DNA of 64,000 nucleotides, taken from positions 8,146,064-8,210,063 of the forward strand of contig NC_067115.1 in assembly GCF_021347895.1 (NCBI RefSeq), in the 5' to 3' direction. Each line of letters opens with the position of its first letter. Positions within the stretch are counted from its first letter, which is position 1. Both the position numbers and the translations under genes were made by a program. Below the pieces are notes generated by a model. It made no database searches and was not told the origin of the DNA. It saw only the letters and a list, made by a program, of their open reading frames with translations. The DNA is from Acanthochromis polyacanthus (taxonomy: Eukaryota > Chordata > Actinopteri > Pomacentridae). Shown here piece after piece: positions 22,990 through 34,145 of the stretch.

Positions 22990-23088
22990 GGGCCCAAGAC
23001 GGAGTTCGACTTTGAACGCGGAGTTCGTTTTTAAACGCGGAGTTCGACTTTGAACGCGGAGTTCGACTTTGAACGCGAACTCCGTCTT
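22990..23088 (-). repeat. ~20-bp tandem block found expanded in the right arm only
   Basis: GGAGTTCGACTTTGAACGC recurs four times with one GTTTTTAAA variant. The left arm (22263-22297) has only a single forward/reverse pair of it. Confidence 0.85.
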
Positions 23089-23106
23089 TGAAAAACAACT
23101 TGTCAA

Positions 23107-23354
23107 CAGCAAAAATGACAAAAGTGTTCCTTAAAAAATAAAGGCGGAGGGCAAAAATGACAAAAGTGTTCCTTAAAAAATAAAGGCGGAGGGCAAAAAT
23201 GACAAAAGTGTTCCTTAAAAAATAAACGCGGAGGGCAAAAATGACAAAAGTGTTCCTTAAAAAATAAAGGCGGAGGGCAAAAATGACAAAAGTGTTCCTT
23301 AAAAAATAAAGGCAGAGGGCAAAAATGACAATCGTGTTCCTTGAAAAATAAACG
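23107..23354 (-). repeat. Six-copy ~42-bp tandem block, right arm
   Basis: Same unit as 22117-22246 in inverse orientation (AAAAATGACAAAAGTGTTCC, then TTAAAAAATAAAGGCGGAGG), six copies against three in the left arm. One unit has CGCGG and one has ATCGTG. Confidence 0.9.
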
Positions 23355-23513
23355 CGGAGGGATAAAACACAAACGCGGAGGAGAGAAAGTACAACGCGAA
23401 GGAAAAAAACACAAACGCGAAGGAATAAAATACAAACGCGGAGGAGAAAAAGTACAACAGGAAGGGATATAACACAAACAGGAAGGATGTCCCCTAGGGC
23501 TCCGTAGATATCC

Positions 23514-24054
23514 ATATTCAATCAGGTTTTGTCCCTATTTATTTTTTAATCATATTGCTTTGATTACTGCTTTGAACGCTCTTGGCATTCTCTCATTGAG
23601 CTCTTCATGAGGTAGTCACCTGAAATGGTTTTCACTTCACAGGTCTGCCTTATCGAGGTTCATTTGTGGAATTTCTTGCCTTCTTAATGAGGTTTGGGAC
23701 CATCAGTTGTGTTATGCAGAAGTCAGGTTGGTACACAGCTGACAGCCCTATTTGACAACTGTTAGAATCCACATTATGGGTTAAAGGTTAAAACTAATAA
23801 CACAGCACTGTAAAATGCACAAAAGCAAAAAATAATCTCTCCTTAAAAAGTTTTGTACACGAAACTCTTGCTAATTGTTTCCTGAAAATGATGAATGTTG
23901 ATGATTTCCTCATTTGCAGCACACAACGTTCTAACCTGCAGTCAAACCACCACATGGAGGAACCCAACAAGGGAAATCAGACCAACATATTAGGAGGCTG
24001 ATTTAATATCACAGCATGTTTCCTGAAGTCATTTATTCATTTCTTTCAGTGCTC
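23514..24054. other. Intron 3, no feature seen
   Basis: Ordinary AT-rich sequence between the foldback element and a LINE remnant. Confidence 0.4.
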
Positions 24055-24460
24055 GGTGAGAGAATGCAGCGGCACGTCTGGTTTTCAACCAGCTGAAAAC
24101 AGCATGTCACCCCGCTGTTCAGATCACTTCACTGGCTTCCAGTTGCAGCCTTCATAAAATTAAAAACTCTGGCACTTGCACTCTATTTGATCTGAGTCTC
24201 TATCAGTATTTAAGACTAAAGAACAGCTCTTCACTGAACACCTTTGCACTTGACAGACTGCAAAAAAAATTCTAAAACCCTGCACTGCTTGTAGGCCCCA
24301 TGGCCCTACTATCACACTTGAACTTGATTTATGGCTCTTATCCAGGTTGTTTTCTCCTTACTAGATCCTTGCGTGTGTTGTATGGACTCTCAGATGTGTG
24401 TCACTTTGGATCAAAGCGTCTGTTAAATGAAACTGTAGAATTGTAGAATTCACTGAAAAA
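24055..24460 (+). mobile_element. LINE 3' end remnant (Rex1/CR1-like tail)
   Basis: The plus strand reads NAAARLVFNQLKTA, then SLASSCSLHK, a decayed form of the ARLVFNQPK and LHWLPV end of LINE ORF2. It finishes with CACTTTGGATCAAAGCGTCT and GTTAAATGAAACTGTAGAAT, the well-known 3' tail of fish Rex1/CR1-type LINEs. Confidence 0.75.
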
Positions 24461-25160
24461 TCACCTGCTTCCACCACTTAAAGTGAAACTGAGCCTGTTT
24501 GATTTATGAGCTGGTCACTGTGGATGCACAACTTTAGATCAGAGTGGTTTAAATTTTGTATTAGTGTTGAGATTCTGCACTCAGTGGATATTTTGAGCAG
24601 TGAAACTTCCCCTGGCAGCGCAGTTTTGGCATCAATACGACTCCGTACTCTTCCAGCCAAGCTGCTTACATCCATCTTTGATACCAAGTAATTAAGAATC
24701 TCCCGCTGCCACGGAGAAACCAGTTTACAGAATATCCATCTGGCGTCGTCCACCAGCTAAAAGTACCAACATAAAAGTACTAAAAAGACTTTACATTAAC
24801 TTTGGGACAAAATCATTTGTTCTGAAGGGAAGACCAACAAGAAAAACCCTTGAAAGTGACATTCAGCTGGACTGAAGCATGGTGTGTTTTCATTTTAGAC
24901 ATTTTGATGAAGACATAGTATTTTCTAGAATTATTCAAATATATTTTGATGAAAATGAGGCTGTAACATCCAGGCAGCCTCATAGATTGGTTAGTTGCTT
25001 TGCTCCCAAAAAGGCTTCCAGGAATAGTCCATTGTTTTTGGCAGCAGGAGGAACAGACAAGCTGTGAACACACTTAAAAACTCATTTAATAGCCAAATGA
25101 AGCTGTTTGCTTTCATTAAATTCTGTTAAAAAAAATTCACCATTTTTTGGTACAACTGCC
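24461..25160. other. Intron 3, no feature seen
   Basis: Unremarkable sequence with no coding or repeat signal that I can name. Confidence 0.4.
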
Positions 25161-25468
25161 GAGTCAAATTGAAGCTTAAAATTATAATTATTTTATTGCA
25201 CAGAACAAGCTGCAGGCTTCATTTAAAAATATCACCAAAATAAACCATTAGCTTTCATCAAATTCTGTAAAACAAACAAAAAAATAAAATAAAAATTTGT
25301 GAAGCCATGACTCAGTTGTGATTACAGTCAAATAACAAAAATTTAGGAACTTTTCAGCTGAACTGCAGGCAGTATTTACACAAAACAGAGAGTAGACAAG
25401 AATAGAAGCCAATAAAAAAATGTAAGGAGTAAAATATTTATTTTACATACAGTATATAAAGTCTCTGT

Positions 25469-25501
<33 letters not shown>

Positions 25502-25790
25502 AGTATAAGCAACACCTTTGGCTTTGGAAAAATGCTGTTCAAAATAATTCATGTTTTTTTTCCAGTGTTTGTAAAATGAAAAATCAAAGAAATGTAATTT
25601 TTGCTTTTCTTTTTTTTGTCACATATGGCATTACAATTATGTCATATTGTTCTCTCTCTGTTCATGGTTTTGTTTTGTTTCCAAAGAGGTGCAGGACTTT
25701 CTATTGCAGTGAAAAATGAGGCCACGGTGAGGAAAAACGTGACACGAACAGCCAGAAACTGCTTAACGTTCAGAGGGTTAAACTGGAAAA
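25161..25790 (+). repeat. Dispersed diverged repeat family, member
   Basis: Carries the family blocks CTTTTCAGCTGAACTGCAGG at about 25350 and ATTTACACAAAACAGAGAG, then, after the poly-C run, GAGGCCACGGTGAGGAAAAA and AACGTTCAGAGGGTTAA (25716-25780). Other members: 26845, 36960, 44140, 54290 and 60200 (same orientation); 14990, 16515, 19700 and 53160 (opposite). Confidence 0.65.
25470..25501 (+). repeat. Poly-C run of 32
   Basis: Uninterrupted C homopolymer (G on the gene's sense strand) inside the repeat above. The exact length is unreliable in any assembly. Confidence 0.97.
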
Positions 25791-26573
25791 TCGCCTTTCG
25801 CCGTTGAATATTGACTCACACCTTATGGGTTCCTCTGAAACACCAGCAGCTTTGGTTTCTTTGTGTGTATATATGTGTGTGTATCAAGTTGTGTTGAGAA
25901 AAATCTATTATAATAGAAATAAGACCAAAAAATTGCTCTGGAAACTGCTGCTGTGATTATAAAAAGAACTCTCATTCTATAACATTTTAACATGCAGCTG
26001 AGTTGCAGAGTTTCTGTCTGCAGGGAAGTGAGAACACACAGAAAACTAAATGATACACCTCATTTATTAATCAGGTTTATCCTTCAAAGCCACAAATGCA
26101 CAATGGGACTCCTAACACGAGCATTTCCTCACTTCATCCCATCGTCTCTCCTGCTTGTTTCTACACTCTGTCCTCCCGTTGTCACTTCATCTCTTACTTT
26201 ATGTGATTCATTTTGCTGACATTGCTGCTGTAAAGTGTGACGGCAGAGCTCACGGCATTGATCGTGACCTCTGAGAGTAGCCCTAACTTTCCAAGATGCA
26301 GCACGCACATCTATGTCTTAAACGGTGGAAAGAATAAAAGGCAGTTAATGCAGCCTCATTGCGCAAATGCCCCGTGCTCGTTTGAGCTCTGACCACAGCT
26401 GAAAATGACACCAGCAAACTCTGGCTGATTGCGTGCTGCTGTGTAACCTTTCGTGCTTCATCAAACTCAGAGAGGACAACCACGGTCCAGTACAGCTGAA
26501 GAAGAAACTGAAAGACAGATTTTGGTATCTGTGTCCACCAAGCGTGAACGCGTTCTCACATCCAACTGCTCAC
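25791..26573. other. Intron 3, left of exon 3
   Basis: No gene seen. Includes a short TG-rich stretch at 25860. Confidence 0.45.
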
Positions 26574-26700
26574 CTATGACACAGAATGGTTTCCTGGCGA
26601 AGCGAAGGCGACCCTGCCATCCTCTGTAGCGACAGCAGCATCCCGCCGACCAGATCCGGATGATGTACTCCAAGCCGAACACCACAATCATCACAAACTC
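26574..26700 (-). CDS. kcnq5: KCNQ channel exon 3 (S2, S2-S3 linker, start of S3)
   Basis: 127 nt; acceptor TTATTCTACAG, donor GTGAGC; 42 codons plus one base that starts an Asp codon completed in exon 4. It reads [20 protein letters not shown], then [22 protein letters not shown]. This is S2, with the acidic residue of the charge-transfer region in FGLEY, and the basic S2-S3 linker with the family's CCCRYRGW motif. GRLRF (Leu) is KCNQ5-like, where KCNQ4 has GRFRF. Confidence 0.99.
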
Positions 26701-26844
26701 CTGTAGAATAAGAAATAAACAGCAGTTGTTTTAGCACTGGCCTGTTTTAAGTGCATGTTTTCTTTTTTAAAAAGTGCCTGAATTGCACCATTTATCAGCA
26801 AGAAATTGTAAAATTACAGGAATTGTCAGTTTTTCTACATTCCA

Positions 26845-27240
26845 ATGGTCCTTGAATGTATCATATGAGTCACATGCAGTTGGGAAACTTAAATGAAAAC
26901 GGAGCCCCATATTCCATCAAAATCACTTGATTCTACAATCAAGTGTTAACAGTTTGCACCGGATTCTGTAAAAAAAAACAAAAAACTTCTGCACTTTTTA
27001 GAACAACTGTGAAGTCGTGATGCATGTCATGAGACAAAAGTTCAGGCTGATAGAAGAGGACATAAGTCTGAAAACAAAACAGAGAGGCTGAGAGTAAATG
27101 AAAAACATACCTGACCAATAAAATAAATGCAGCATGACTCAGAAAAGACATACTGAGGAGCAAGTTGTTGGAAGACACATTCAGCACGGTGAAGCATCTT
27201 TCTACTGCTGATGTGCAGAGCAGGGCCACTTGATTCAACA
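26845..27240 (+). repeat. Dispersed diverged repeat family, member
   Basis: Shares CATCAAAATCACTTGATTCT with the other members and TTCAGCACGGTGAAGCATCT and TTTCTACTGCTGATGTGCAG with 37485-37530, which is almost identical over about 60 bp. Confidence 0.7.
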
Positions 27241-27388
27241 TGGCCTAAATAACCAATATTTAGTTTTTACCCTTTATTTATTGACTTCTTAATTTATTTA
27301 CTTTTACTACTATCATGATCGTTGTAGCCTTTTGTTCGTGGTTTTACTCTCTATGCTCTTTAATCCACCTGTTCCTTCCCTAATAATC

Positions 27389-27450
27389 ATCATCATCATC
27401 ACCAGAAGAAGAAGAAGAAGAAGAATTCATTATCATTATTATTATTATTG
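27389..27450 (+). repeat. Compound trinucleotide microsatellite
   Basis: ATC repeats, then AGA/AAG repeats (27404-27426), then ATT repeats (27429-27450). Confidence 0.9.
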
Positions 27451-28313
27451 TTACAAGTCACAGTCAGTCTCAGGATTAAGTTTTGTTTTCTGGTTAGGTT
27501 TAGCAGAATGTCATGCTTTGTTAGACACTAGTACATGTCATGGTTTGGGCATAGAGCACATTTGAAGCATCTCCTCCATTTTCTGGGTTACCATGGTTAC
27601 GAATCTAGCTCTATCTGATGTATCATTGGGTGGTAGAAAAGGATCAACATTAAAGCAGTAAAATAAATGGCACAGATGTGTTAATTTGACAAATTTTGTC
27701 CACCAGAAAATACGCTAATCTCTAAAAGAAAGCAGTTTAGTGTGTAGTAATTTCATTTTGTGGAGACTGCAATACAAAAGTGCACCTTCAGTGCTCATGA
27801 GGACTTTGTGCTCATATTATTCAGTGTGATTGTTTGTTATTTTTGCACGTCATTATTAATGTATCTGTGATTAAAACGGACACCGGGCTGACAGAATTGT
27901 GAGTGATAATGACTGAGGCAGGTCGCCTGTTAATGCACACACTGCTGCTGCTTCAGCTTCCATTAGACGACAACGCTGATGTAATTAACACTCTGCAATT
28001 TGTGTAGCGCTGCCTTCGGGGCCAATCATGTGCACTAAATGCTAGACCATTAAAAAAAGTGACCTCTCCTTTCTGTCGCAGGCTTTTAAAAAGCATGCGT
28101 GAGTCATGGTGAGTGTTTTAAAAAGCATTTTCAGCTCTCGTGTGCCTTCTATCCTCCCCGACTCTCTTTCCCAAGGCAACTTTGAACTCCATTTGGTGCT
28201 ATTAGTTCTTAAAGCTCCCAGTTTGAGGGCAGACACTTAAACAAATGAGCCACTGATGTAGAAGACCAAGACTGACATTTATTCTTCAGTCACAAGGTCG
28301 AGGCTGAGAGCTC

Positions 28314-28389
28314 TGTGGTGGACAGACAAAAAGAAAACTTCCAATATTTCGTGTCTGTCCACCACATGAAATTCAGGAAGTTTTCTTTT
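28314..28389. repeat. Two interleaved perfect inverted repeats (pseudoknot order)
   Basis: Stem 1: TGTGGTGGACAGACA (28314-28328) with TGTCTGTCCACCACA (28352-28366), 15 bp. Stem 2: AAAAGAAAACTTCC (28329-28342) with GGAAGTTTTCTTTT (28376-28389), 14 bp. The order is 1, 2, 1', 2', with linkers of 0, 9 and 9 nt. Confidence 0.9.
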
Positions 28390-28989
28390 CTTACTTTTTT
28401 TTTTTTTCAGATGAGACATCCAGGCAGCAAAGCAGCATCATTAATGGAGCTGAATCCTTCACATCTCTCCTCCAAACAGTGATCACAGCACTAATTACTC
28501 TACATTTCTGTGTACATTTGCCCATTTTTCTTCTGCTCACTGTTGTATTTTTATATTTGGAAACTAGACTGTAATTAACATGATTTATGAATTGGTAATG
28601 TGTATAAATTTAGGAAATAATCTCTTTTGCAATAATCCTGTTGACTCTGATCTTTAAAATATACCCCTCATTAAGGAGACCAAATCATTTTGAGGCATTA
28701 ATAACATTTCAGTCACATTGCAGGAGCTGCAGTTACCCTTTGAAATCAGTATTATATTAAAGTTAAACTAGTCCTTGAACCCTCTGAAAATGAGTTTCTG
28801 GGCTTTTCCCCTCTCATTTATATTCTCTGTGGGCACAGTTTTTTTTATAAAGTCATTGACAGAATTAAAATATATAACAAAATATAAATGTCAAGCTACT
28901 TCAATTGATATCAGAAATGTGTGCCAACTAGTTGACTAATGGCATGAATTATTGAATGCTATTTGGCTGATGGTATTCCAGTTTCTTAC

Positions 28990-29080
28990 CAGGATGAGCA
29001 GACAGTGGGAGGAGAAGTCCTGATGGGCCGGGATGGTGGAGTACACCGACAGAACCAGGCAGCTGAAGACCAGGATGAAC
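28990..29080 (-). CDS. kcnq5: KCNQ channel exon 2 (S1)
   Basis: 91 nt, exactly the size of exon 2 in KCNQ genes; acceptor TTTGGTTCAG, donor GTAAGA. After one base closing a split codon it reads FILVFSCLVLSVYSTIPAHQ, then DFSSHCLLIL: most of transmembrane S1, the S1-S2 loop and the start of S2. STIP and HCLLIL resemble KCNQ5 and KCNQ4 rather than KCNQ1-3. Exon 1, encoding the N-terminus and the first turns of S1, is not found upstream to 64000, so intron 1 exceeds 34.9 kb, in keeping with the very long first intron of KCNQ5 in other vertebrates. Confidence 0.98.
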
Positions 29081-30947
29081 CTGAACCAAACACAAAACAC
29101 ATGAACAGGATGACATCGATGATCTGACCTCTGAAACCTTTGAAGAATCATTTCCACCGGTCTGAAGTAGGCCTCTGATCACACAAATGGAATTGTTCAT
29201 CCCATTTTCCTTTGAGACAAACTCTTGAACTCATTCTGGCATCGCAGGAAGAACAGTTCACCAACAACCTGGCAGCACAATCACACAACTTATTTCCTCT
29301 CTGCAGCGAACCATGAGCCCGACTATTATTCAATTTCCTGAGATATCAAGTTAATCATGCTTGTTTGTGCAACATGATTTGCAAGAAACAAGCAGTGAAA
29401 CTGCAGCCATTGGAAAACAAGCAACATCCGACCTTTTCCACACGCCGACTGTCGCTGCCTCCGCCAGGAAACCGTACACTTCTATTTTATTTCCTAAAAT
29501 TTATTTCCATCACATAAATCTTCACGTCATCGTCTGAAACACGAGCTCCAGAGTTACGGTGGCTGAACGGTGAACATCTGTGTTTTATCATCTCAGATCT
29601 CCTCTAAACGCGGCTGGAAGAAGCTGGTTGACACACTGAGACTCTTTTAAAGAAAGCAGCACTCGGCCTCCTTCATGTTAATACAGCCGCACTTTAATAA
29701 TTTAATATTTAGGCCCCTTGTGTGGAGAAAATTTTCATTTCATCATGAAGCTCATCACATTTTAACACAAGTTCACCTGTAAAATTTCAGTTCACTGCTT
29801 TTCCATCAAACATTAGGGAATCTAAGGAATTGATCGGGGGTAAAACGCGTCACATTTTATAGATGAAGTTTTGTCGTTTCTCAGTGAGTGTGAAGTTCTA
29901 ATCCTTAACATTTCAGTTCTGGTTGACTTGGCCAAGCTTTGAAGAACCCACATTCTACTTTTTAGGTATAATATAATGTTTCCAGATATTATATAGCTGT
30001 TTTGTGTGTTTGTTTGCATGTTAAAGATCTGACAGCTTCTGAAGTCCAGACCAAAGGACGTTATTCCCTCACATAGAAAATTCTGCTCATTACCTGCCTG
30101 AAACACTTCGTTTGAGGTTCAGGCTTCTCTTCTGTTACTGATCTACATCATCATGTAACACATTTGCATAACTCCTACTGAGCAGCTAGTTTGGCCCTCA
30201 AACAAAGAATAGGCCACATATAAATGTTACATCCTTAAACTCAGATTTCCGGGGTTACTAATAAATGTAGTCTTGCTTTCGCGGATCAAGCTGGCCAATC
30301 AGAGCAGACTCGGGGGGCCTTAAAGAGACAAGAGCTAAAGTTGAGAGTTCCACACAGAAAAGCCACTGCAGTAATGTACAGTATCAGAAAAAAAATGTGT
30401 TTCTAGTAGACTGACTCTCAAAATAAAACTATAAACCTGCAAATGTGCAGAATCTGGGCTCTTTAAATAATCCTGTTCAGATTCACAGCATCGCAGCAGG
30501 CAGGAACTGAGCAGTTACTCTGACAGAAATAAAACAGAAGGAGAGAAGAAAAGCGTCACCACTGACACAAATAAGCTTCCTCTTCCAAGTGTCTTGGTCT
30601 GGATGTTCTGGTCTCTCAGATTATGTCATATGTGGCTGCACCTGCTGTGCCAACACTTTGCTTTTGCACATTTCATGCAGTAGGTGTCTGCACTGTTTAC
30701 TATGAATTAACTGGAGCATGATGTATATGCATGAAATTTAGAGCTAGTGTGGGAGCAGAGGACTCTGAAAATTCAGCCTAATGAGTGTCAGACATTTAAT
30801 CTGTTACTTTATACCATGCTATGTGCTGTGAGGTGAACTGTTTGGCAGACAGATTTCTTAGACTGTGCTGTACATTTTCTTGGCCATGAGCAAATTTTGA
30901 AATAAAAAAAAAGTTTTTGTACATTATAATTTATTTCCAACAGCTCT
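29081..30947. other. Presumed intron 1, no gene seen
   Basis: Plain sequence with no recognisable exon, promoter or repeat that I can support. Confidence 0.45.
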
Positions 30948-31088
30948 TTTGGTCATTTTGTCTTTCATTGTGGTCCTTTGCCTCCATGTTGCATCTTTTT
31001 GTGTCTTTATTGCATCACTTTGTGGTCCTGTTGTGCCTATTTTGTCATTTTGGGATCATTTTGCATCTGTTTGTGGTCATTTGATTGA
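30948..31088 (-). repeat. Cryptic repeat, reverse orientation (GTCATTTTGTG type)
   Basis: Irregular ~20-bp phrases such as GGTCATTTTGTCTTTCATTG and TGTGGTCATTTGATTG. These are the reverse complement of the phrases that fill 32061-33112. Confidence 0.75.
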
Positions 31089-32060
31089 CTTTAGAGACAA
31101 TCACCAGGATTAAATTTAGTGTTTGAATGGCGCCTGTGTGAAAATGGTGGGTGTGTAGAGTGGGTCACTGTCCCCGACCCTGCAGGACAGAGCAGGACTG
31201 GGCTGTTCTGACCCCGTTCGGACCCTCGCCAAAATCCAGGGAACAGAGAACGGAGGTCAGAATTTTCCACAGCAGCGAGGACGGTTATATCATCATACGT
31301 TCTGCTGCCGCTCCGTCGAGGCCTTGCAGAGCTGCCGGAGGTTCACAGCCGAGTAGAAAGTATCAGAAGTTTGAGGTTTGCTCTGTTGACAATTCCAAAG
31401 ATTTGAATAATGTGGTTTTGATTGGAGGAAAACATCTAGTGACAAGCATTGTGGTGCTGTCAGCTGAAAAGCAAGCTCCTTGTCACCGGCACACCTACGC
31501 CTCTCACACCAACAAGGTTGTCAGACCGAAAATTACAGAGTGACAATCAAATCCCTTCATCCTCGTGTTTCCATTCTGAATATATTTACTTTAAAAGCGG
31601 GTAGAGAACTAGTGACGGCATCATTAAGCACTCACTGAAGTTCACCAATTATCCCCACAGACGGATGCTCAGGTCCGGCCTTGGTCTCCACGATGAGCTG
31701 CTGCAAACTGGAGCATCTCACTTCCAGAAGTGATTTCTCTTAACCTTTCAAACAGTGGTGGTTTGAAATTAAACTGCCCAACACAAACACAAACACATCC
31801 TGGCAAACACAACACAGACATCTGTCCTTCCACCCACTCGGCCTCCACCTCCAACAGAAACAGCGGCCCGGCGTTACTGAACAAGCGCCGAGTGCTGCTC
31901 TCATTTGCATAATTTAATTGATTTTTTTTTTCAAAAAATGAGTCGCAAAACTAATGACTAATATCCACACACTATGCCGGTGTTTTTTCAGCAGTCATCA
32001 TTCTAAATCAGACCGGCAGATGCACAGCACTACTGCACTTCTCTGAGTTATAAGTGACTG
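31089..32060. other. Presumed intron 1, more GC-rich patch
   Basis: 31140-31545 has more CpG than its surroundings and a 130-codon plus-strand open frame (31151-31543) without recognisable domain or transmembrane pattern. I see no promoter or splice context and do not call a gene. Confidence 0.4.
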
Positions 32061-33112
32061 TCAATGTTTATTTATAGAAAGTCAATCAAAAGACCACAAA
32101 CAGATGCAAAATGATCACAAAGACACAGAAAAACTGACCAAGGGACCAAATGTGGAAGCAGAGGACTAAAAAGTTCCACAACAGCATGTAAGAAAGCTAC
32201 AAAGTGAAATAAAAGACCAGAATGAAATGCAAAATCACCACAAAAAGACACAAAATGACCACAAAGGTTCACGAAGCAAGCATAGCAAGACACAAAATGA
32301 TCACAACAGCGTGCAGAACAGGTATAAAAAGACAAAAATTACGCACAGAGATGCAAACAGGCACAAAGACACGCAAAAATGACAATATGATGCAAAACAG
32401 CCACGAAGACAAGAAAAATGACCACAAACAGACACAAAATGACAAAGAGAGGATGGAAAATGACCACAAAGACACAAAGATTACCACAAAACACACATCT
32501 AAAGACAATAGCAAGATGCAAAATGGTTACACAGAGGATTAGAATTAACATATAAGCGTGCAAAACAGCCACAGAGGCAAACAAATGACCACAAATAGAC
32601 ACAAAATGACCAGCAGAAGGCACAAAATACCAAGAAAGAGATGGAAAATGATCACAAGCTAAAAATAGTAAAAGAGCAAGCAAAACCACCACAGTGGCAC
32701 ACAAAATGACAAAAAAGACACACAAGTGAACAAAAGATACACAATGGCAATAAAAAAGACACAAAATGACAACAAGCTCATATAAAAAAATGATTAAAAA
32801 GATGACCAAATGACCACAATGAAAAAACAAAATGACCAAGAGATGACAGAAACAACCACAAAGAGATGCAATATGGCACATCAAAATGACCACAAAATGA
32901 AAAACAGCCACAAAATGACACAAAAATACAACACAAAGGGGGCTAAAATGATCAAAACAGCATACAAGAAAGCTACCAAAATGAGCAAATAACTTCACAG
33001 AAATGCAAAATGACCTAAAGAAGATGCAGAAAGACATTGAAGTACGACAAAATGTCCATAAAGACACATAAAAATGACCACATGATGCAAAATAACCACA
33101 AAAAGACACTGA
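32061..33112 (+). repeat. Cryptic ~20-bp degenerate tandem repeat (ACAAAATGACCACAAAGAC)
   Basis: More than 40 loose copies of ACAAAATGACCACAAAGAC, varying in length. It leaves a 256-codon frame open on the minus strand (32339-33109) that is F, C and V rich and only reflects the repeat. Confidence 0.9.
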
Positions 33113-33779
33113 AGTCTATCTGCTTTTTCAAGTAAAATGTACAGATCGCTAATATTTTCTTTCTTTTATTTCTCATAAACCTACAGAAGCTACAAACTTC
33201 ATCCTCGAAGAAATCTTCAACTGACTGCAAAAACTAAGAACGGACTTATTTTTACTTTCCTTTTCGAATAAACGTGGAAACAGAAGAAGTGCATTAGTCT
33301 CAGTAACTGTTTGAGGAGACAAGGATACAACATTAAACTTAAACCGAATGAAGGTGTGTTAAAGTTGCTCAGATCTGTCAGAGCTTCAGATGTCTGTCTC
33401 TTTTATTAGAGCTTTTGAGTGCAGACAGCAGCAGTGTGTCAAATCCTGACCCCCCCAGCATCTCACAGAGACAAACAAACCAACAACAGCAAAGTTTCAG
33501 TTTGGAATTTCATCAAGTTAACTCTTCAGCTAAGTGATTAGATAAAAAAACACTCACAATTCTATTCCAAGAAAATTTTCTCTTCATTTCAGCTCTAATA
33601 TTCACTGTGCAGTCAGTTTACTCAGCTCTAAGTCACCATTAAATTTCACTGAAATATGCAAAAAAATGTTTTACTGAAGAGTCCTGCAGAGGTCGCACCA
33701 GTTAGCTCCATTTGTTGCCTTCGCACACATTTTTAAACTCAATTTGAGGCATTTATTTATATGCAATGAAAAGAAACGT
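33113..33779. other. Presumed intron 1, no feature seen
   Basis: AT-rich spacer between two blocks of the cryptic repeat. Confidence 0.4.
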
Positions 33780-34145
33780 GCAGCTCTACACAAAATGACC
33801 ACGGAAAGATACAAAACAAAGATACACAAAACAGGTGCAAAAAAGAGAAGTGACAAGGAGGTGACACAATACACAGCCTCCACAGCCTACATTTTAAATG
33901 TTCTAAACTGAATGTATTATAAAAACACACAAAAGGACGGAAAAAAGAATTATAATTAACAGAACAGCATGCAAAAACAGTTACAAAGATGAAGAAATGA
34001 TCACCAAGAAACGCAAAATGACACCCAAACCCATGAAGGAGAGATGCAATTCGACAAGAGCTATACATAGAAACAACCACAAAATGTAAAACAGCCACAA
34101 AAAGACACAAAACGACCACAAAGATGAATAAAATGATCACAATAG
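33780..34145 (+). repeat. Second block of the cryptic ACAAAATGACC repeat
   Basis: Same phrases as 32061-33112 (AAAATGACCACGGAAAG, AAACGACCACAAAGATG), again opening a spurious minus-strand frame. Confidence 0.8.

Larger units (their letters stand above)
21961..23513. mobile_element. Foldback element with ~0.65-0.83 kb inverted arms
   Basis: Left arm 21961-22607 and right arm 22686-23513 are inverted copies, both starting from GATATCTACGGAGCCC and CTAGGGGACATCC at the outside. They meet at a 78-bp spacer flanked by AGGAGCGCTCGTTTTTGT and its complement. A candidate 5-bp target duplication ATATT lies at 21956-21960 and 23514-23518. The arms are about 98 percent alike outside two internal tandem blocks that differ in copy number. 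No transposase is encoded, and long open frames across the right arm arise from the repeats. Confidence 0.9.
26701..28989. other. Intron 2 (2289 bp)
   Basis: No gene. 26845-27240 is a member of the dispersed family (CCATCAAAATCACTTGATTC, AGCACGGTGAAGCATCTTTC). 27404-27450 is a microsatellite. 28314-28389 carries two interleaved inverted repeats. The remainder is plain AT-rich intron. Confidence 0.6.

Noticed and set aside
22868..23521. 217-codon open frame on the minus strand
   Set aside because: Spans the right arm of the foldback element and its tandem blocks. The repeated FALRLYFLRNTFVI-type motif is repeat translation. The left arm does not keep the same frame.
31151..31543. 130-codon open frame in a more GC-rich patch
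   Set aside because: No domain or splice context. Composition alone is not enough to call a gene.
32339..33109. 256-codon open frame on the minus strand, rich in Phe, Cys and Val
   Set aside because: It lies wholly in the cryptic ACAAAATGACC repeat. The amino acid pattern only mirrors the repeat and its phases.
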